This document shows, in pieces, positions 23,493 to 31,835 of a stretch of DNA of 64,000 nucleotides. Position 1 is the first letter of the stretch; the number at the start of each line of letters is the position of its first letter. The DNA is from Collinsella sp. An268 (GTDB taxonomy: Bacteria; Actinomycetota; Coriobacteriia; Coriobacteriales; Coriobacteriaceae). The position numbers and the translations under genes were made by a program. Where the stretch lies: contig NZ_NFJH01000003.1 of NCBI RefSeq assembly GCF_002159765.1, positions 179,774-243,773 of the forward strand. The letters run 5' to 3'. Below the pieces are notes generated by a model. It did not search any database. It saw nothing but the letters and a program-made list of their open reading frames with translations, and was not told the origin of the DNA.

Positions 23493-24416
23493 CTACACCT
23501 CGCGCAGGCTCACGACCTCGGCCGAGAACGTCTTGGTCTCACCCGTACCGAGCTTCACCTCGGCGCGGCCCCATGCGTCGATGCCGGTGAAATACCCGAC
23601 TGCCAGCGTGTTGCCGTTTTGCGCGACCACGTTAACCGGCTTGCCCAGCATGGGCAGATTCTCTACGTACGAGGAGAGCACGGGTGCCAGCGGGCCCGCC
23701 GTACCCAGGCCGGCGCTGATGGCGCGCTGCCAGCGCTCCACGCGCGCGAGCACGGCGTCGCGCACCGCGCGGGCGAGGGCCTCGCGCTCGGGAAGCGGCG
23801 TGCCCTCGGGGAGCACCTCGGCAAGCGATATGGGCTCGAGACCCGGCACGTTGACGGCGCCCGTCGCCTCCGCCTGCTGGCGGCGTACCGACGCGACCGC
23901 GTCTATAGCCGCCTGCACCTCGGGCGATGCCGGCGGCGCGTCAACCGGCGAGATGATGTTGATGCCAATGCCCGCGACGGCAAACGCGCCCTGCTCAGAC
24001 GAGCGCGCCTCGACGAGAATGCCCACGAGCTTGCGGTTGAACTGCGAGCTGTGTGGGGTCTTGATCTCGCGCGGGACCGAGACGATGTCGTTGGGCCACT
24101 TGACGCCCACGCGCCCCGAAAGCCCGATGCTCTCGAGCGCGTCGAGTACGCCCAGGCTCGTCACTGCGGGAAGGCCCATGAGCATCTGCATGGGAACCTT
24201 GGGGCGCAGGACCATCGACAGGTAGAGGCTGCCGGCGGGCGACGTCCACGAGTGCCCACGGCGACCGCGGCCGGCGGTTTGAACCGTGGCGCGCACCGCC
24301 CATCCGTGCGCGGCGCCGGCGCGGCCGGCATCGACGGCGATGTCGTTGGTGGAGGGCACGGTATCGAGCGTAATCAGGGCTGTTCCAGAAAGATCGGTGG
24401 TGGCAACGTCGAACAT
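23493..24416 (-). CDS. birA: biotin--protein ligase (catalytic domain only)
   Basis: 307 aa. Joins biotin to the biotin carboxyl carrier protein via biotinyl-AMP. The motifs are GRGRRGHSW (biotin/ATP loop), KWPND and the GIGIN box; the last 55 residues form the SH3-like C-terminal domain (GKPVNVVAQNGNTLAVGYF). No N-terminal helix-turn-helix is present, so it is a group I ligase without repressor function. An insertion of about 45 residues follows GIGINI. ATG 24416 has GAGGT six bases upstream; the longer frame start is not supported. Confidence 0.92.
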   Translation of the reverse strand: MFDVATTDLSGTALITLDTVPSTNDIAVDAGRAGAAHGWAVRATVQTAGRGRRGHSWTSPAGSLYLSMVLRPKVPMQMLMGLPAVTSLGVLDALESIGLSGRVGVKWPNDIVSVPREIKTPHSSQFNRKLVGILVEARSSEQGAFAVAGIGINIISPVDAPPASPEVQAAIDAVASVRRQQAEATGAVNVPGLEPISLAEVLPEGTPLPEREALARAVRDAVLARVERWQRAISAGLGTAGPLAPVLSSYVENLPMLGKPVNVVAQNGNTLAVGYFTGIDAWGRAEVKLGTGETKTFSAEVVSLREV

Positions 24417-24480
24417 GAGGCACCTCGCAATAACCCAAGCCGCGCCGACAGCCTCCACGGGCGCCGGGCGGCAAACGGAA

Positions 24481-24552
24481 CGCGCCCGGATACCCGGGCG
24501 CGACAGCACGCATAAACCTATGAAACGCCGACGCCCCCATGTTGGGGGCGTC
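24481..24552 (-). terminator. two hairpins between folPK and birA
   Basis: CGCGCCCGG (24481-24489) pairs with CCGGGCGCG (24494-24502), and GACGCCCCC (24530-24538) pairs with GGGGGCGTC (24544-24552). Both lie in the 243-base gap downstream of folPK. T-runs are weak, so termination efficiency is uncertain. Nothing else is seen in the gap. Confidence 0.5.
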
Positions 24553-24659
24553 GTATCGGCAAACGGCCGCGATGCGTCGGCATGCGAGCGGCGCGGGCGG
24601 GGGCGGAAACCATCCGCCTCAACGAGGCGCTCTTCATCGCGAAGCGCGGGGGCAGTGCC

Positions 24660-26471
24660 CTACAGCTGGCCGAGCTCGCGCACCACGTGGCCCACACGCT
24701 CCTCCGGCTCGAGCACCTGCACGCCCTCGTAGCGGAAGAAGCGCGCCGGGTCGTGCACCAGGTCCTCCAGGGGCACGAGCACAAAATCGCGCTCGCCGAG
24801 GCGCGGGTGCGGCAGGCACAGCTTGTCGCCGCCGTGGCTCTCCCCCTCGACCCACAAGAGGTCGCAGTCGATCACGCGCGGGCCGTTTGCGCGGGCGCTC
24901 GGCGTGCGGTTGCGACCCAACCGGTTCTCGATCGCCATGAGCTCGTCGAGCAGAACGAGCGGCGAGAGCTCCGTGCGAATCTCCACCACCGCGTTGGCGA
25001 AGGGGTCCTGCCTCTTGACGTAGGCCGGTTCGCTCTCGTAGATGCGTGAGCAGCTGAACACACAGGTGAGCGGGATCTCGGCAATGAGGTCGCGCGCGGC
25101 GCGGATGTTGTCGAGGCGGCGACCCATATTGGAGCCGAGCGCCACAAACGCGCGGCGCGGCTGCGGGTGGGCAACCGCCCAGTAGCCGCTGAGGAACTGC
25201 GCGAAGCCCGCCACGTCGTGCACGCGCACCACGTTGGCCCCATGCTCGATGGCGCCCAGGCACATGCCGTACGTCGCGGCATCGCGCGCGGACGCCTCGC
25301 TGACGCCCGAGACGGCGCCGACGACGCGCTTGCGCGAGACCGCGCACATGAGGGGGTACCCCAGCGAAACCATCTTGGCGGTCTCGCGCTGGATGACGAT
25401 GTCCTCGTTGGCTGATTTGCCAAAACCCGCGCCGGGATCGATGCAGATGCGGTCGCGCGCGACGCCCGCCTGCACGAGCGAGCGCGCCTGATCGGACAGA
25501 AAGCCCATGACCCGCCGCATGATGGGGGCGGAGTCGGGCAGGGTGAAGCGGCTCTGGCGCACCCGATCGGCAGCCGTCGCGCCCCGGCGCTCGGCGGCGC
25601 GGCGCATGATTGCGGCGAGTTCGTCGTTGGAGGGCACGGCGTCGCCGGTTGAGGCGCGAGAGGGTGCCTCCTCCGCCCCGGGCACCGCCTCGGTAGAGAC
25701 GGCGGCAGCGGTTGAGGTCGCCGCCGCCATCACCTCGTCGGCGGATGCGGCCTCGCCTGCCGGGTGCGCGCCGGCAGCCTCGGCATCCGCCTCGCCCGCG
25801 GCCGAGCCGTTGGGAATGTCGCCAAACGGCAGGCGCTGCTGGATGGCGCCGCCCTTGAGGCGCGGCTCGCCGAGCACCTTGCCGCCGCGCGGCCGGCCCA
25901 GACGGCCCGTGGGAACGGGGCGTCCCTCCGCCTCGGCGCGCTGCCGCTCGGCCTCGCGCTCGGCCATATACGCCGCCGCAGAGGTGTCGAGCGTCACCGC
26001 GGTGTGCGGCGCACGCTCGGGCTCGGCGAGCTCGCCGGCGTGCATAACCACCACGCCGCAGGTGTTGTTGGCCACAAACTCGACCATCTTGGGGTCGGTA
26101 AAGCCGGTGACGTCATTCACGATGGCGGCGCCCATGCGCACGGCGGCCTTGGCGACCTCCACATGGCGCGTGTCGATGGAGACGATGGCGCCCTTGGCCA
26201 CGAGCGCGCGCACCACGGGCAGCACACGCCGGGCCTCCTCATCGGCAGAGACCGGCGTGAAGCCGGGACGCGTGGACTCACCGCCCACATCGATGATGTC
26301 AGCCCCCTCGTCGAGCATCGCGATGCCGCGGGCGATGGCGGCGTCTTGATCGAAGTTCTCGCCCCCGTCGCTAAACGAGTCGGGAGTCACGTTCAAAATG
26401 CCCATGATGCGCGGACGGTCAAACGTCAGCGTATGCTTACCGCAGCGCCAGGTCTTGCTTTCACGAGCCAT
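24660..26471 (-). CDS. folP-folK: dihydropteroate synthase / HPPK fusion (FolP-FolK)
   Basis: 603 aa bifunctional folate enzyme. The FolP part has GILNVTPDSFSDGG (24-37), DVGGESTRPG (61-70), SIDTRHVEVA and, after a gap, IDPGAGFGKS (344-353). The FolK part begins near 441 (FVALGSNMGRRLDNIRAA) and contains the ATP/Mg part RVIDCDLLWVEG and LPHPRLGERDFVLVPL. An Ala/Glu/Pro-rich insertion of about 165 residues (about 148-315) splits FolP between strand VVVMHAG and the helix before DPGAGFGKS; ordinary enzymes have 20-30 residues there. ATG 26471 (MARESK) follows AGGA. Divergent from the ECF transporter genes. Confidence 0.92.
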   Translation of the reverse strand: MARESKTWRCGKHTLTFDRPRIMGILNVTPDSFSDGGENFDQDAAIARGIAMLDEGADIIDVGGESTRPGFTPVSADEEARRVLPVVRALVAKGAIVSIDTRHVEVAKAAVRMGAAIVNDVTGFTDPKMVEFVANNTCGVVVMHAGELAEPERAPHTAVTLDTSAAAYMAEREAERQRAEAEGRPVPTGRLGRPRGGKVLGEPRLKGGAIQQRLPFGDIPNGSAAGEADAEAAGAHPAGEAASADEVMAAATSTAAAVSTEAVPGAEEAPSRASTGDAVPSNDELAAIMRRAAERRGATAADRVRQSRFTLPDSAPIMRRVMGFLSDQARSLVQAGVARDRICIDPGAGFGKSANEDIVIQRETAKMVSLGYPLMCAVSRKRVVGAVSGVSEASARDAATYGMCLGAIEHGANVVRVHDVAGFAQFLSGYWAVAHPQPRRAFVALGSNMGRRLDNIRAARDLIAEIPLTCVFSCSRIYESEPAYVKRQDPFANAVVEIRTELSPLVLLDELMAIENRLGRNRTPSARANGPRVIDCDLLWVEGESHGGDKLCLPHPRLGERDFVLVPLEDLVHDPARFFRYEGVQVLEPEERVGHVVRELGQL

Positions 26472-26611
26472 GTACATCCTATCTCTCGCCGAATGCGATG
26501 TTCCTATTGTATCCGCCCCGACCGGGACCTGAGGCGCGCGTGCTACAATCGGCCCTGCTTCTATATAAGGCCAGATGAGAGGCGCGCGGCGCCGGGGATT
26601 TGGGGTGTACC

Positions 26612-26659
26612 ATGGTTGATACGCACGCGCAGGCCGCCGCAGGCGGGCGCCTATCGTGA
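26612..26659 (+). CDS. 15-codon leader ORF coupled to ecfT
   Basis: ATG 26612, preceded by GGGGTG at good spacing, opens MVDTHAQAAAGGRLS and stops at TGA 26657-26659. That TGA overlaps the GTG start of ecfT (GTGA). Since ecfT itself has no clear ribosome-binding site, this short frame probably feeds ribosomes to it. Whether the peptide has a function is unknown. Confidence 0.45.
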   Translation: MVDTHAQAAAGGRLS

Positions 26660-27528
26660 GGGGTAGCGGACACAACCCCTTTGCCCCGCTGCATCCGGCC
26701 GTAGCGTTCATCTATCTTGTTGTTGGCGCGGGCTTTGCCATGGCGGCGGCCCACCCCGTCTACGCCGTGCTCGCGCTCGCCGGTGCCACGGCATGCTCGT
26801 GCTGCACGCGCGGCTCGCGCGCCACCGCACGTCAGCTCCCGTGGCTTCTGGGTGCCATCGCGGTCGTCACCGCCGCCAACCTGCTGTTTGTGCACGAGGG
26901 AGAAAGCGTCCTTGTGCGCGTGGGCGGCATGCCGCTCACCTGCGAGGCCCTCGCCTACGGGCTCTCGTCGGGCGCTATGCTCGCTGCGGTGCTGCTCTGG
27001 TTTCAAAGCTACGCCGCCTGCATCGACAGCGCCGCCGCCATGGAGCTCATAGGGCGCTTCGCCCCCGCCTGCTCGCTTGCCATCTCGCAGGTCATGCGGC
27101 TTGTCCCGCAATTTGCGGGCCGCGGGCGCACCGTGCTGCAGACGGCAGCCGCCACGAGCGTCGCCGCGCCCCGGACGCGCCGCGAGCGCACGCGCGACCG
27201 GCTGCGCACCGTCTCCGTCCTCATGGGATGGGGTTTGGAGGACAGCATCGTCCGCGCCGACGCCATGCGGGCGCGCGGCTACGCCTCCGGCGTACGCCGC
27301 ACGGTCTACCGGCGGCAGCGCCTCACCCGCACCGACATCGCCCTCATCGCGCTCATCGTCCTGCTCGCCGGCGTCAACGCGCCCCTTATGGGCATCGCGT
27401 GCGCGCAGTTCTCGTTCTATCCCACCATGCCCGCGCTCATCGTTTGGTGGGGTTACCTCCCCTACCTTGCGCTTCTGGCCGTCGCGCCCGCACTCTATGT
27501 AAGGGAGTGGCTGCTATGGCGACGCTGA
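26656..27528 (+). CDS. ecfT: ECF transporter transmembrane component EcfT
   Basis: 290 aa integral membrane scaffold of an energy-coupling-factor vitamin transporter. N-terminal helices (PLHPAVAFIYLVVGAGFAMA) are followed by MELIGRF and a cytoplasmic coupling region with the two Ala-Arg-Gly-like motifs; the second, ADAMRARGYASG, is intact. The start is GTG 26656, translationally coupled to a 15-codon leader frame. The stop overlaps the fused ATPase/S gene by 13 bases, so stoichiometric synthesis is likely. Confidence 0.88.
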   Translation: MRGSGHNPFAPLHPAVAFIYLVVGAGFAMAAAHPVYAVLALAGATACSCCTRGSRATARQLPWLLGAIAVVTAANLLFVHEGESVLVRVGGMPLTCEALAYGLSSGAMLAAVLLWFQSYAACIDSAAAMELIGRFAPACSLAISQVMRLVPQFAGRGRTVLQTAAATSVAAPRTRRERTRDRLRTVSVLMGWGLEDSIVRADAMRARGYASGVRRTVYRRQRLTRTDIALIALIVLLAGVNAPLMGIACAQFSFYPTMPALIVWWGYLPYLALLAVAPALYVREWLLWRR

Positions 27529-29933
27529 CCCCTGTTGGCGCGGCCGTCCGCGTCGAGCGCTTTGGCTTTGCGTACCCAGACGGCACCGCCGTGCTCGCCG
27601 GGGTCGACCTCGTCGTCCCCACCGGTGCGTTCTGCGTGGTCGTCGGCCCCACCGGATGCGGTAAGACGACCTTGCTGCGCAGCCTCAAACCCGAGCTCGC
27701 ACCGGCGGGCACAGCCGAGGGCACGGTCGAGGTGCTCGGCCGCACCCTCATCGGCACCGCCGCCCCAGCGGACCGCGAGACGCACGGGGCCGCACATCCC
27801 GCCGAGGGCGCGACCGCGATGAGCGCCGTGGCGTCTGCAACGGAGATCGGCTTCGTCATGCAGGACCCGGCCGCGCAGATCGTGTGCGACACCGTGTGGC
27901 ACGAGCTCGCCTTTGGACTCGAGGGCATCGGCACTCCCCAAGACGAGATGCGCCGCCGCATTGCCGAGGTCGCGCACTTTCTGGGGCTCGAGCCCCTCAT
28001 GCACGCCTCGTGCGAGGCGCTCTCGGGCGGGCAGCAGCAGCTCGTCAATCTTGCCGCGACGCTCGCGCTGCGCCCGCGCCTCATGGTGCTGGACGAGCCC
28101 TGCGCCCAGCTCGACCCCGAGGCGCAGCATCAGTTCCTCTATCTGCTTGCCCGCATCAACCGCGAGCTCAACGTGACCGTGGTGCTCTCCACGCACACTC
28201 CCGAGCTCACGGCGCCGTGGGCGACCATGACCTACGAGATGGGCTCGCCCGCACCCGTCGGCACCCGCGCCGACGTCCGGCGCTGGCGAGATTCCCTCCC
28301 CCATCCCGGCCCCTCCGCCGAGGCCGCCCTTACCGTGCGCGGGCTCCACGTGCGCTACGACCGCGACGCCCCCTGGGTGCTCCGCAACGTGGACCTCACC
28401 ATCCCCCGCGGGACCGTGCACGTGGTGGTGGGCGGCAACGGGTGCGGCAAGTCCACCTTGCTGCGCGCGCTCGCGGGCATCCTCAAGCCGCAGCGCGGCC
28501 GCGTGGGGAGCCCATGGGCGGGCGCGCAGGCGCTCCTCCCCCAGGACCCCAAAGCCCTGTTTGTCTGCGACACCGTCGCCGACGAGCTGGCCGAATGGCG
28601 CGAGCGCGCAGGTTACACCGCGGCCGATGAGCAGGCGGTTGCCGTGCGCTTCGGTCTCGCCGAGCTCGCCTGTCGCCACCCCTTCGACCTCTCCGGCGGC
28701 CAGCAGCAAAAGCTCGCGCTCGCCAAGGTGCTCCTTACCGACCCGCATCTGCTGCTGCTCGACGAGCCCACCAAGGGCCTCGACCCCGCAAGCGCTGCCG
28801 AGGTCGTGGGCATCGTGCGCGCTCTTGCCGCCGAGGGGCGCGCCGTGGTGATGGTGACGCACGATCTCGACGTTGCCTTTGCCGCCGCGGATAACGTGAC
28901 CATGCTGTTTGACGGCGAAGTCGCCGCCACGGAGCCCGTCGAGGCGTTTTTTGCCCACAACCTCGTGTACCGCCCCCATGAGGAGTCGCGCCTCTTCGGC
29001 GCGCTTGGCGCGGGGGCGGGCGCGGGGCCTGCCGACGGGCGCCCGGCAAGCGGCCGGGAGCCGTCGCGGCGCACTGCCGGAAAGACCGAGGGGTCGGAAC
29101 CCGCAGCCGCAACCCAAACCGTGCGGGGCAGTGCGGCGCCCGAGGGCGCCCCCGCGGTAAAGACCGTCGGCGCCGCAGCACGCCCGCGCCGGCGCGGCGG
29201 GATCGTGTCCGAGGCCGTCGCGCTCATCTCCGTCCCCACGGTCCTCATCGTCGCCACGCTCGCCGGCGTCACGCAGACGGCCCTGCTCTCGTTTGCCGTC
29301 GTCGTGGCGGCACTCGTCGTCTTCTTCGCCTCGTTTGAGGCGGGCTCGCCGCGCTTGCGCGAGCTCATGCCCACCGTCGTGCTCGCCGCGCTCGCTGCGG
29401 CGGGACGCATGGTGTTTGCAGCGGTCCCCAGCTTCAAGCCGGTGAGCGCCATCGCCATCATCGCGGGGGTGGCCCTCGGCCGCCGCAGCGGCTTTATGAC
29501 CGGCGCCCTGGCGGCGCTTGCCTCCAATTTCTTCTTTGGGCAGGGGCCGTGGACCCCTTGGCAGATGTACGCATGGGGGCTCGTGGGCTGGGGCGCGGGC
29601 GCTCTTTCATCATGCGGCCTTCTGGGCTGCCGGCGCGAGGCGCCCGCCCGAGACGGGGCGGGGCGGGGCGCCGTGGAAACGCGGGGCGGCACCGGCGGCA
29701 TCCTCGTCTACGGCTTCATCTCGTCGGTCGCCTTCGGCTGGATCCTCAACGCCTGGACGATCCTCGGCTTCATGCACGCGCACACCCCGTTTCAGGTGCT
29801 CGCCGTGTACGCGGCGGCCCTGCCGTTCGACCTCACCCACGGCGTTGCAACCGTCGTCTTTCTGCTCGCCCTCTACGCGCCCTGGCGGCGCAAGCTCGAC
29901 CGCATCCTCACGAAATATCAGCTGGGCGGTTAA
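27516..29933 (+). CDS. fused ECF transporter protein: two ATPases plus S component
   Basis: 805 aa with three modules. ABC1 (about 1-265): GPTGCGKTT, LSGGQQQLVNLAATL, LMVLDEPCAQLD. ABC2 (about 270-490): GGNGCGKST, LSGGQQQKLALAKVL, LLLLDEPTKGLD. After a Gly/Ala/Pro-rich linker (about 495-560) comes a membrane S domain with six predicted helices and the stretch ASNFFFGQGPWTPWQMYAW, which resembles CbrT/cobalamin-type or related unknown S components. With EcfT this gives a complete dedicated ECF transporter in two polypeptides. ATG 27516 follows AAGGGAG. Substrate is not established; no riboswitch is visible upstream. Confidence 0.88.
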   Translation: MATLTPVGAAVRVERFGFAYPDGTAVLAGVDLVVPTGAFCVVVGPTGCGKTTLLRSLKPELAPAGTAEGTVEVLGRTLIGTAAPADRETHGAAHPAEGATAMSAVASATEIGFVMQDPAAQIVCDTVWHELAFGLEGIGTPQDEMRRRIAEVAHFLGLEPLMHASCEALSGGQQQLVNLAATLALRPRLMVLDEPCAQLDPEAQHQFLYLLARINRELNVTVVLSTHTPELTAPWATMTYEMGSPAPVGTRADVRRWRDSLPHPGPSAEAALTVRGLHVRYDRDAPWVLRNVDLTIPRGTVHVVVGGNGCGKSTLLRALAGILKPQRGRVGSPWAGAQALLPQDPKALFVCDTVADELAEWRERAGYTAADEQAVAVRFGLAELACRHPFDLSGGQQQKLALAKVLLTDPHLLLLDEPTKGLDPASAAEVVGIVRALAAEGRAVVMVTHDLDVAFAAADNVTMLFDGEVAATEPVEAFFAHNLVYRPHEESRLFGALGAGAGAGPADGRPASGREPSRRTAGKTEGSEPAAATQTVRGSAAPEGAPAVKTVGAAARPRRRGGIVSEAVALISVPTVLIVATLAGVTQTALLSFAVVVAALVVFFASFEAGSPRLRELMPTVVLAALAAAGRMVFAAVPSFKPVSAIAIIAGVALGRRSGFMTGALAALASNFFFGQGPWTPWQMYAWGLVGWGAGALSSCGLLGCRREAPARDGAGRGAVETRGGTGGILVYGFISSVAFGWILNAWTILGFMHAHTPFQVLAVYAAALPFDLTHGVATVVFLLALYAPWRRKLDRILTKYQLGG

Positions 29934-29972
29934 GGCGCTTCGCTGCTCTGGACGCCAGGGAGACCGGGGTGC

Positions 29973-30725
29973 CTAGAACGCAAAGGCCTCGTCTATATCG
30001 CAGGTAACGAGCACGTCTGCCGCCGCGTCCTGCGGCGTAGCGTCGCGATTGACCATCACGAGGGTGTCGCCGGCAAAGTACTGCGTGAGGCCCGCCGCGG
30101 GGTACACCACCAGCGACGTGCCGCCTATCACCAGAAGGTCGGCAGAGGAGATGGCGGCGATGGCACCGGCAAGCACACGCTCCGAGAGCGGCTCGCCGTA
30201 GAGCACCACGTCCGGCTTGATGGCACCGCCGCAGGCGGGGCACACCGGCACATGGCGCACGTCGGCCGCGCCGTCTGCCAGCACCCACGCCGCGTCATAG
30301 ACCGCCCCGCAGCGCTGGCAGATGTTGCGATGCACCGACCCGTGGAGCTCCCACACGCACGTGCTGCCCGCGGCCTGATGGAGCCCGTCGATATTCTGCG
30401 TCACCACCGCGGAGAGCGAGCCCGCCGCCTCAAGCGATGCGAGCTTGCGGTGGCAGCGGTTGGGCCGAGCATCGAGCGCGATCATCTTCTGACGATAGAA
30501 CGCGAAGAAGTCCTCCGAGTGCGTCTCGTAAAACTCATGGCTGAGCATCACCTCGGGCGGATAGGCAAACGTTTGGTGATACAGCCCGTCCACGCTCCTA
30601 AAGTCTGGGATACCGCTTGCCGTCGAGACGCCCGCGCCACCAAAGAACACCGCGCGCCGGTGCCCGGCAAACAGACGAGAGAGCACCTCGCACGCCTCGG
30701 CCGCATCCGTGATGTTCTGCCCCAT
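29973..30725 (-). CDS. NAD-dependent protein deacylase, sirtuin
   Basis: 250 aa Sir2 enzyme. The NAD fold shows GAGVSTASGIPDFRS; the catalytic part TQNIDGLHQAAG and LHGSVHRN; two CxxC pairs (CQRCG, CPACGG) hold zinc; KPDVVLYGE and GGTSLVVYPAAG complete the pocket. ATG 30725 follows GGAGGGG; the frame runs open far upstream on the strand opposite xthA, which is a GC artefact. Divergent from xthA with 84 bases between. Confidence 0.93.
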   Translation of the reverse strand: MGQNITDAAEACEVLSRLFAGHRRAVFFGGAGVSTASGIPDFRSVDGLYHQTFAYPPEVMLSHEFYETHSEDFFAFYRQKMIALDARPNRCHRKLASLEAAGSLSAVVTQNIDGLHQAAGSTCVWELHGSVHRNICQRCGAVYDAAWVLADGAADVRHVPVCPACGGAIKPDVVLYGEPLSERVLAGAIAAISSADLLVIGGTSLVVYPAAGLTQYFAGDTLVMVNRDATPQDAAADVLVTCDIDEAFAF

Positions 30726-30809
30726 ATCGCATCCCCTCCGCTTTTTGGTACGCGTTATCGGATACGATAGCGCACGACAACGCCCGCCCACACGAAACCG
30801 GAGCATCAG

Positions 30810-31664
30810 ATGAGCAAGACCTACCGCCTCGCCTCGTGGAACGTCAACGGCCTGCGCGCCGTCCTTAAAAAAGAACCCAGCTTTACCGATATCGCGCGCG
30901 AACTCGACGCCGACGTGCTCGCCCTGCAGGAGACCAAGCTGCAGGAGGGCCAGGTCGCGCTGGAGCTCGCCGGCTACACCCAGACGTGGAGCTACGCCGC
31001 GCGCAAGGGATACTCCGGAACGGCCGTCTTTACCCGCGATGCCGCACTCGGCGCCCCGCGCGACGTGCGCCGTGCCGACGAGCTCCTCCGCCCCGCCGTG
31101 CTCGACGCCGCCGGCATCGACCCGCAAGGCGATGCGGCGGCGCTGCTCGCCGAGGCCGTGGACGAGGGGCGCGTCTGCGCGCTCGAGTTCGAGCCCTTCT
31201 GGTTTGTCGACGTCTACACTCCCAACGCAAAAGACGGCCTCGCGCGCATCGACGGGCGCATGGTGTGGGATGACGCCTACCGCGCCTTTTTGCGCGCACT
31301 CGAGCAGGAGAGCGGCAAGCCCGTCATCACCTGCGGCGACTTTAACGTGGCGCACGAGGAGATCGACCTCAAGAACCCCAAGTCCAACCGCGGCAACGCC
31401 GGCTTCTCCGACGAGGAGCGCGGTAAGTTTACCGAGCTTCTCGACGCCGGGTTTACCGACACCTTCCGCTACCTCCACCCCGATGAGGTGGGCGCGTACA
31501 GCTGGTGGAGCTATCGCTTCAACGCTCGCAAGAACAACGCGGGCTGGCGCATCGACTACTTCCTGGTGAGCGACAGCGTGCGCGAGCGGGTGCGCGCGGC
31601 GGGCATCCGCAACGACATCTTTGGTTCGGACCACTGCCCGGTTACGCTGGAGATCGAGCTATAG
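30810..31664 (+). CDS. xthA: exodeoxyribonuclease III
   Basis: 284 aa AP endonuclease/3'-5' exonuclease of base excision repair. Family motifs are ASWNVNGLRA, LALQETKL, YSGTAVFTR, DVYTPNAKDGLARID, GDFNVAHEEIDL and the final GSDHCPVTLEI, giving the metal and catalytic residues Asn, Glu, Asp, Asn and Asp-His. An insertion around DPQGDAAALLAEAVDEG (about 105-125) lengthens it slightly. ATG 30810 follows a purine-poor leader but matches the family N terminus. Confidence 0.95.
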   Translation: MSKTYRLASWNVNGLRAVLKKEPSFTDIARELDADVLALQETKLQEGQVALELAGYTQTWSYAARKGYSGTAVFTRDAALGAPRDVRRADELLRPAVLDAAGIDPQGDAAALLAEAVDEGRVCALEFEPFWFVDVYTPNAKDGLARIDGRMVWDDAYRAFLRALEQESGKPVITCGDFNVAHEEIDLKNPKSNRGNAGFSDEERGKFTELLDAGFTDTFRYLHPDEVGAYSWWSYRFNARKNNAGWRIDYFLVSDSVRERVRAAGIRNDIFGSDHCPVTLEIEL

Positions 31665-31835
31665 GAGCGCGCCGGCGCACCGGTCGCACCCAAAGGCGCG
31701 CCTCGCAGCCCGTCTCATGGCCCGTTCGTGGACAACCTGCGCCGCTTCCGGCAGGACGGCCGCGTCTGCGGTATCATCAGATGCGGCCCGCCTCTGGCCG
31801 GCCTATCTGCACGCGCAGTCCTCCGGGGAGCTTAC

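Noticed and set aside
30726..31634. N-terminal extension of the sirtuin frame to 553 codons
   Set aside because: It is antisense to xthA, whose family motifs are complete; the true sirtuin start at 30725 has a strong GGAGGGG.
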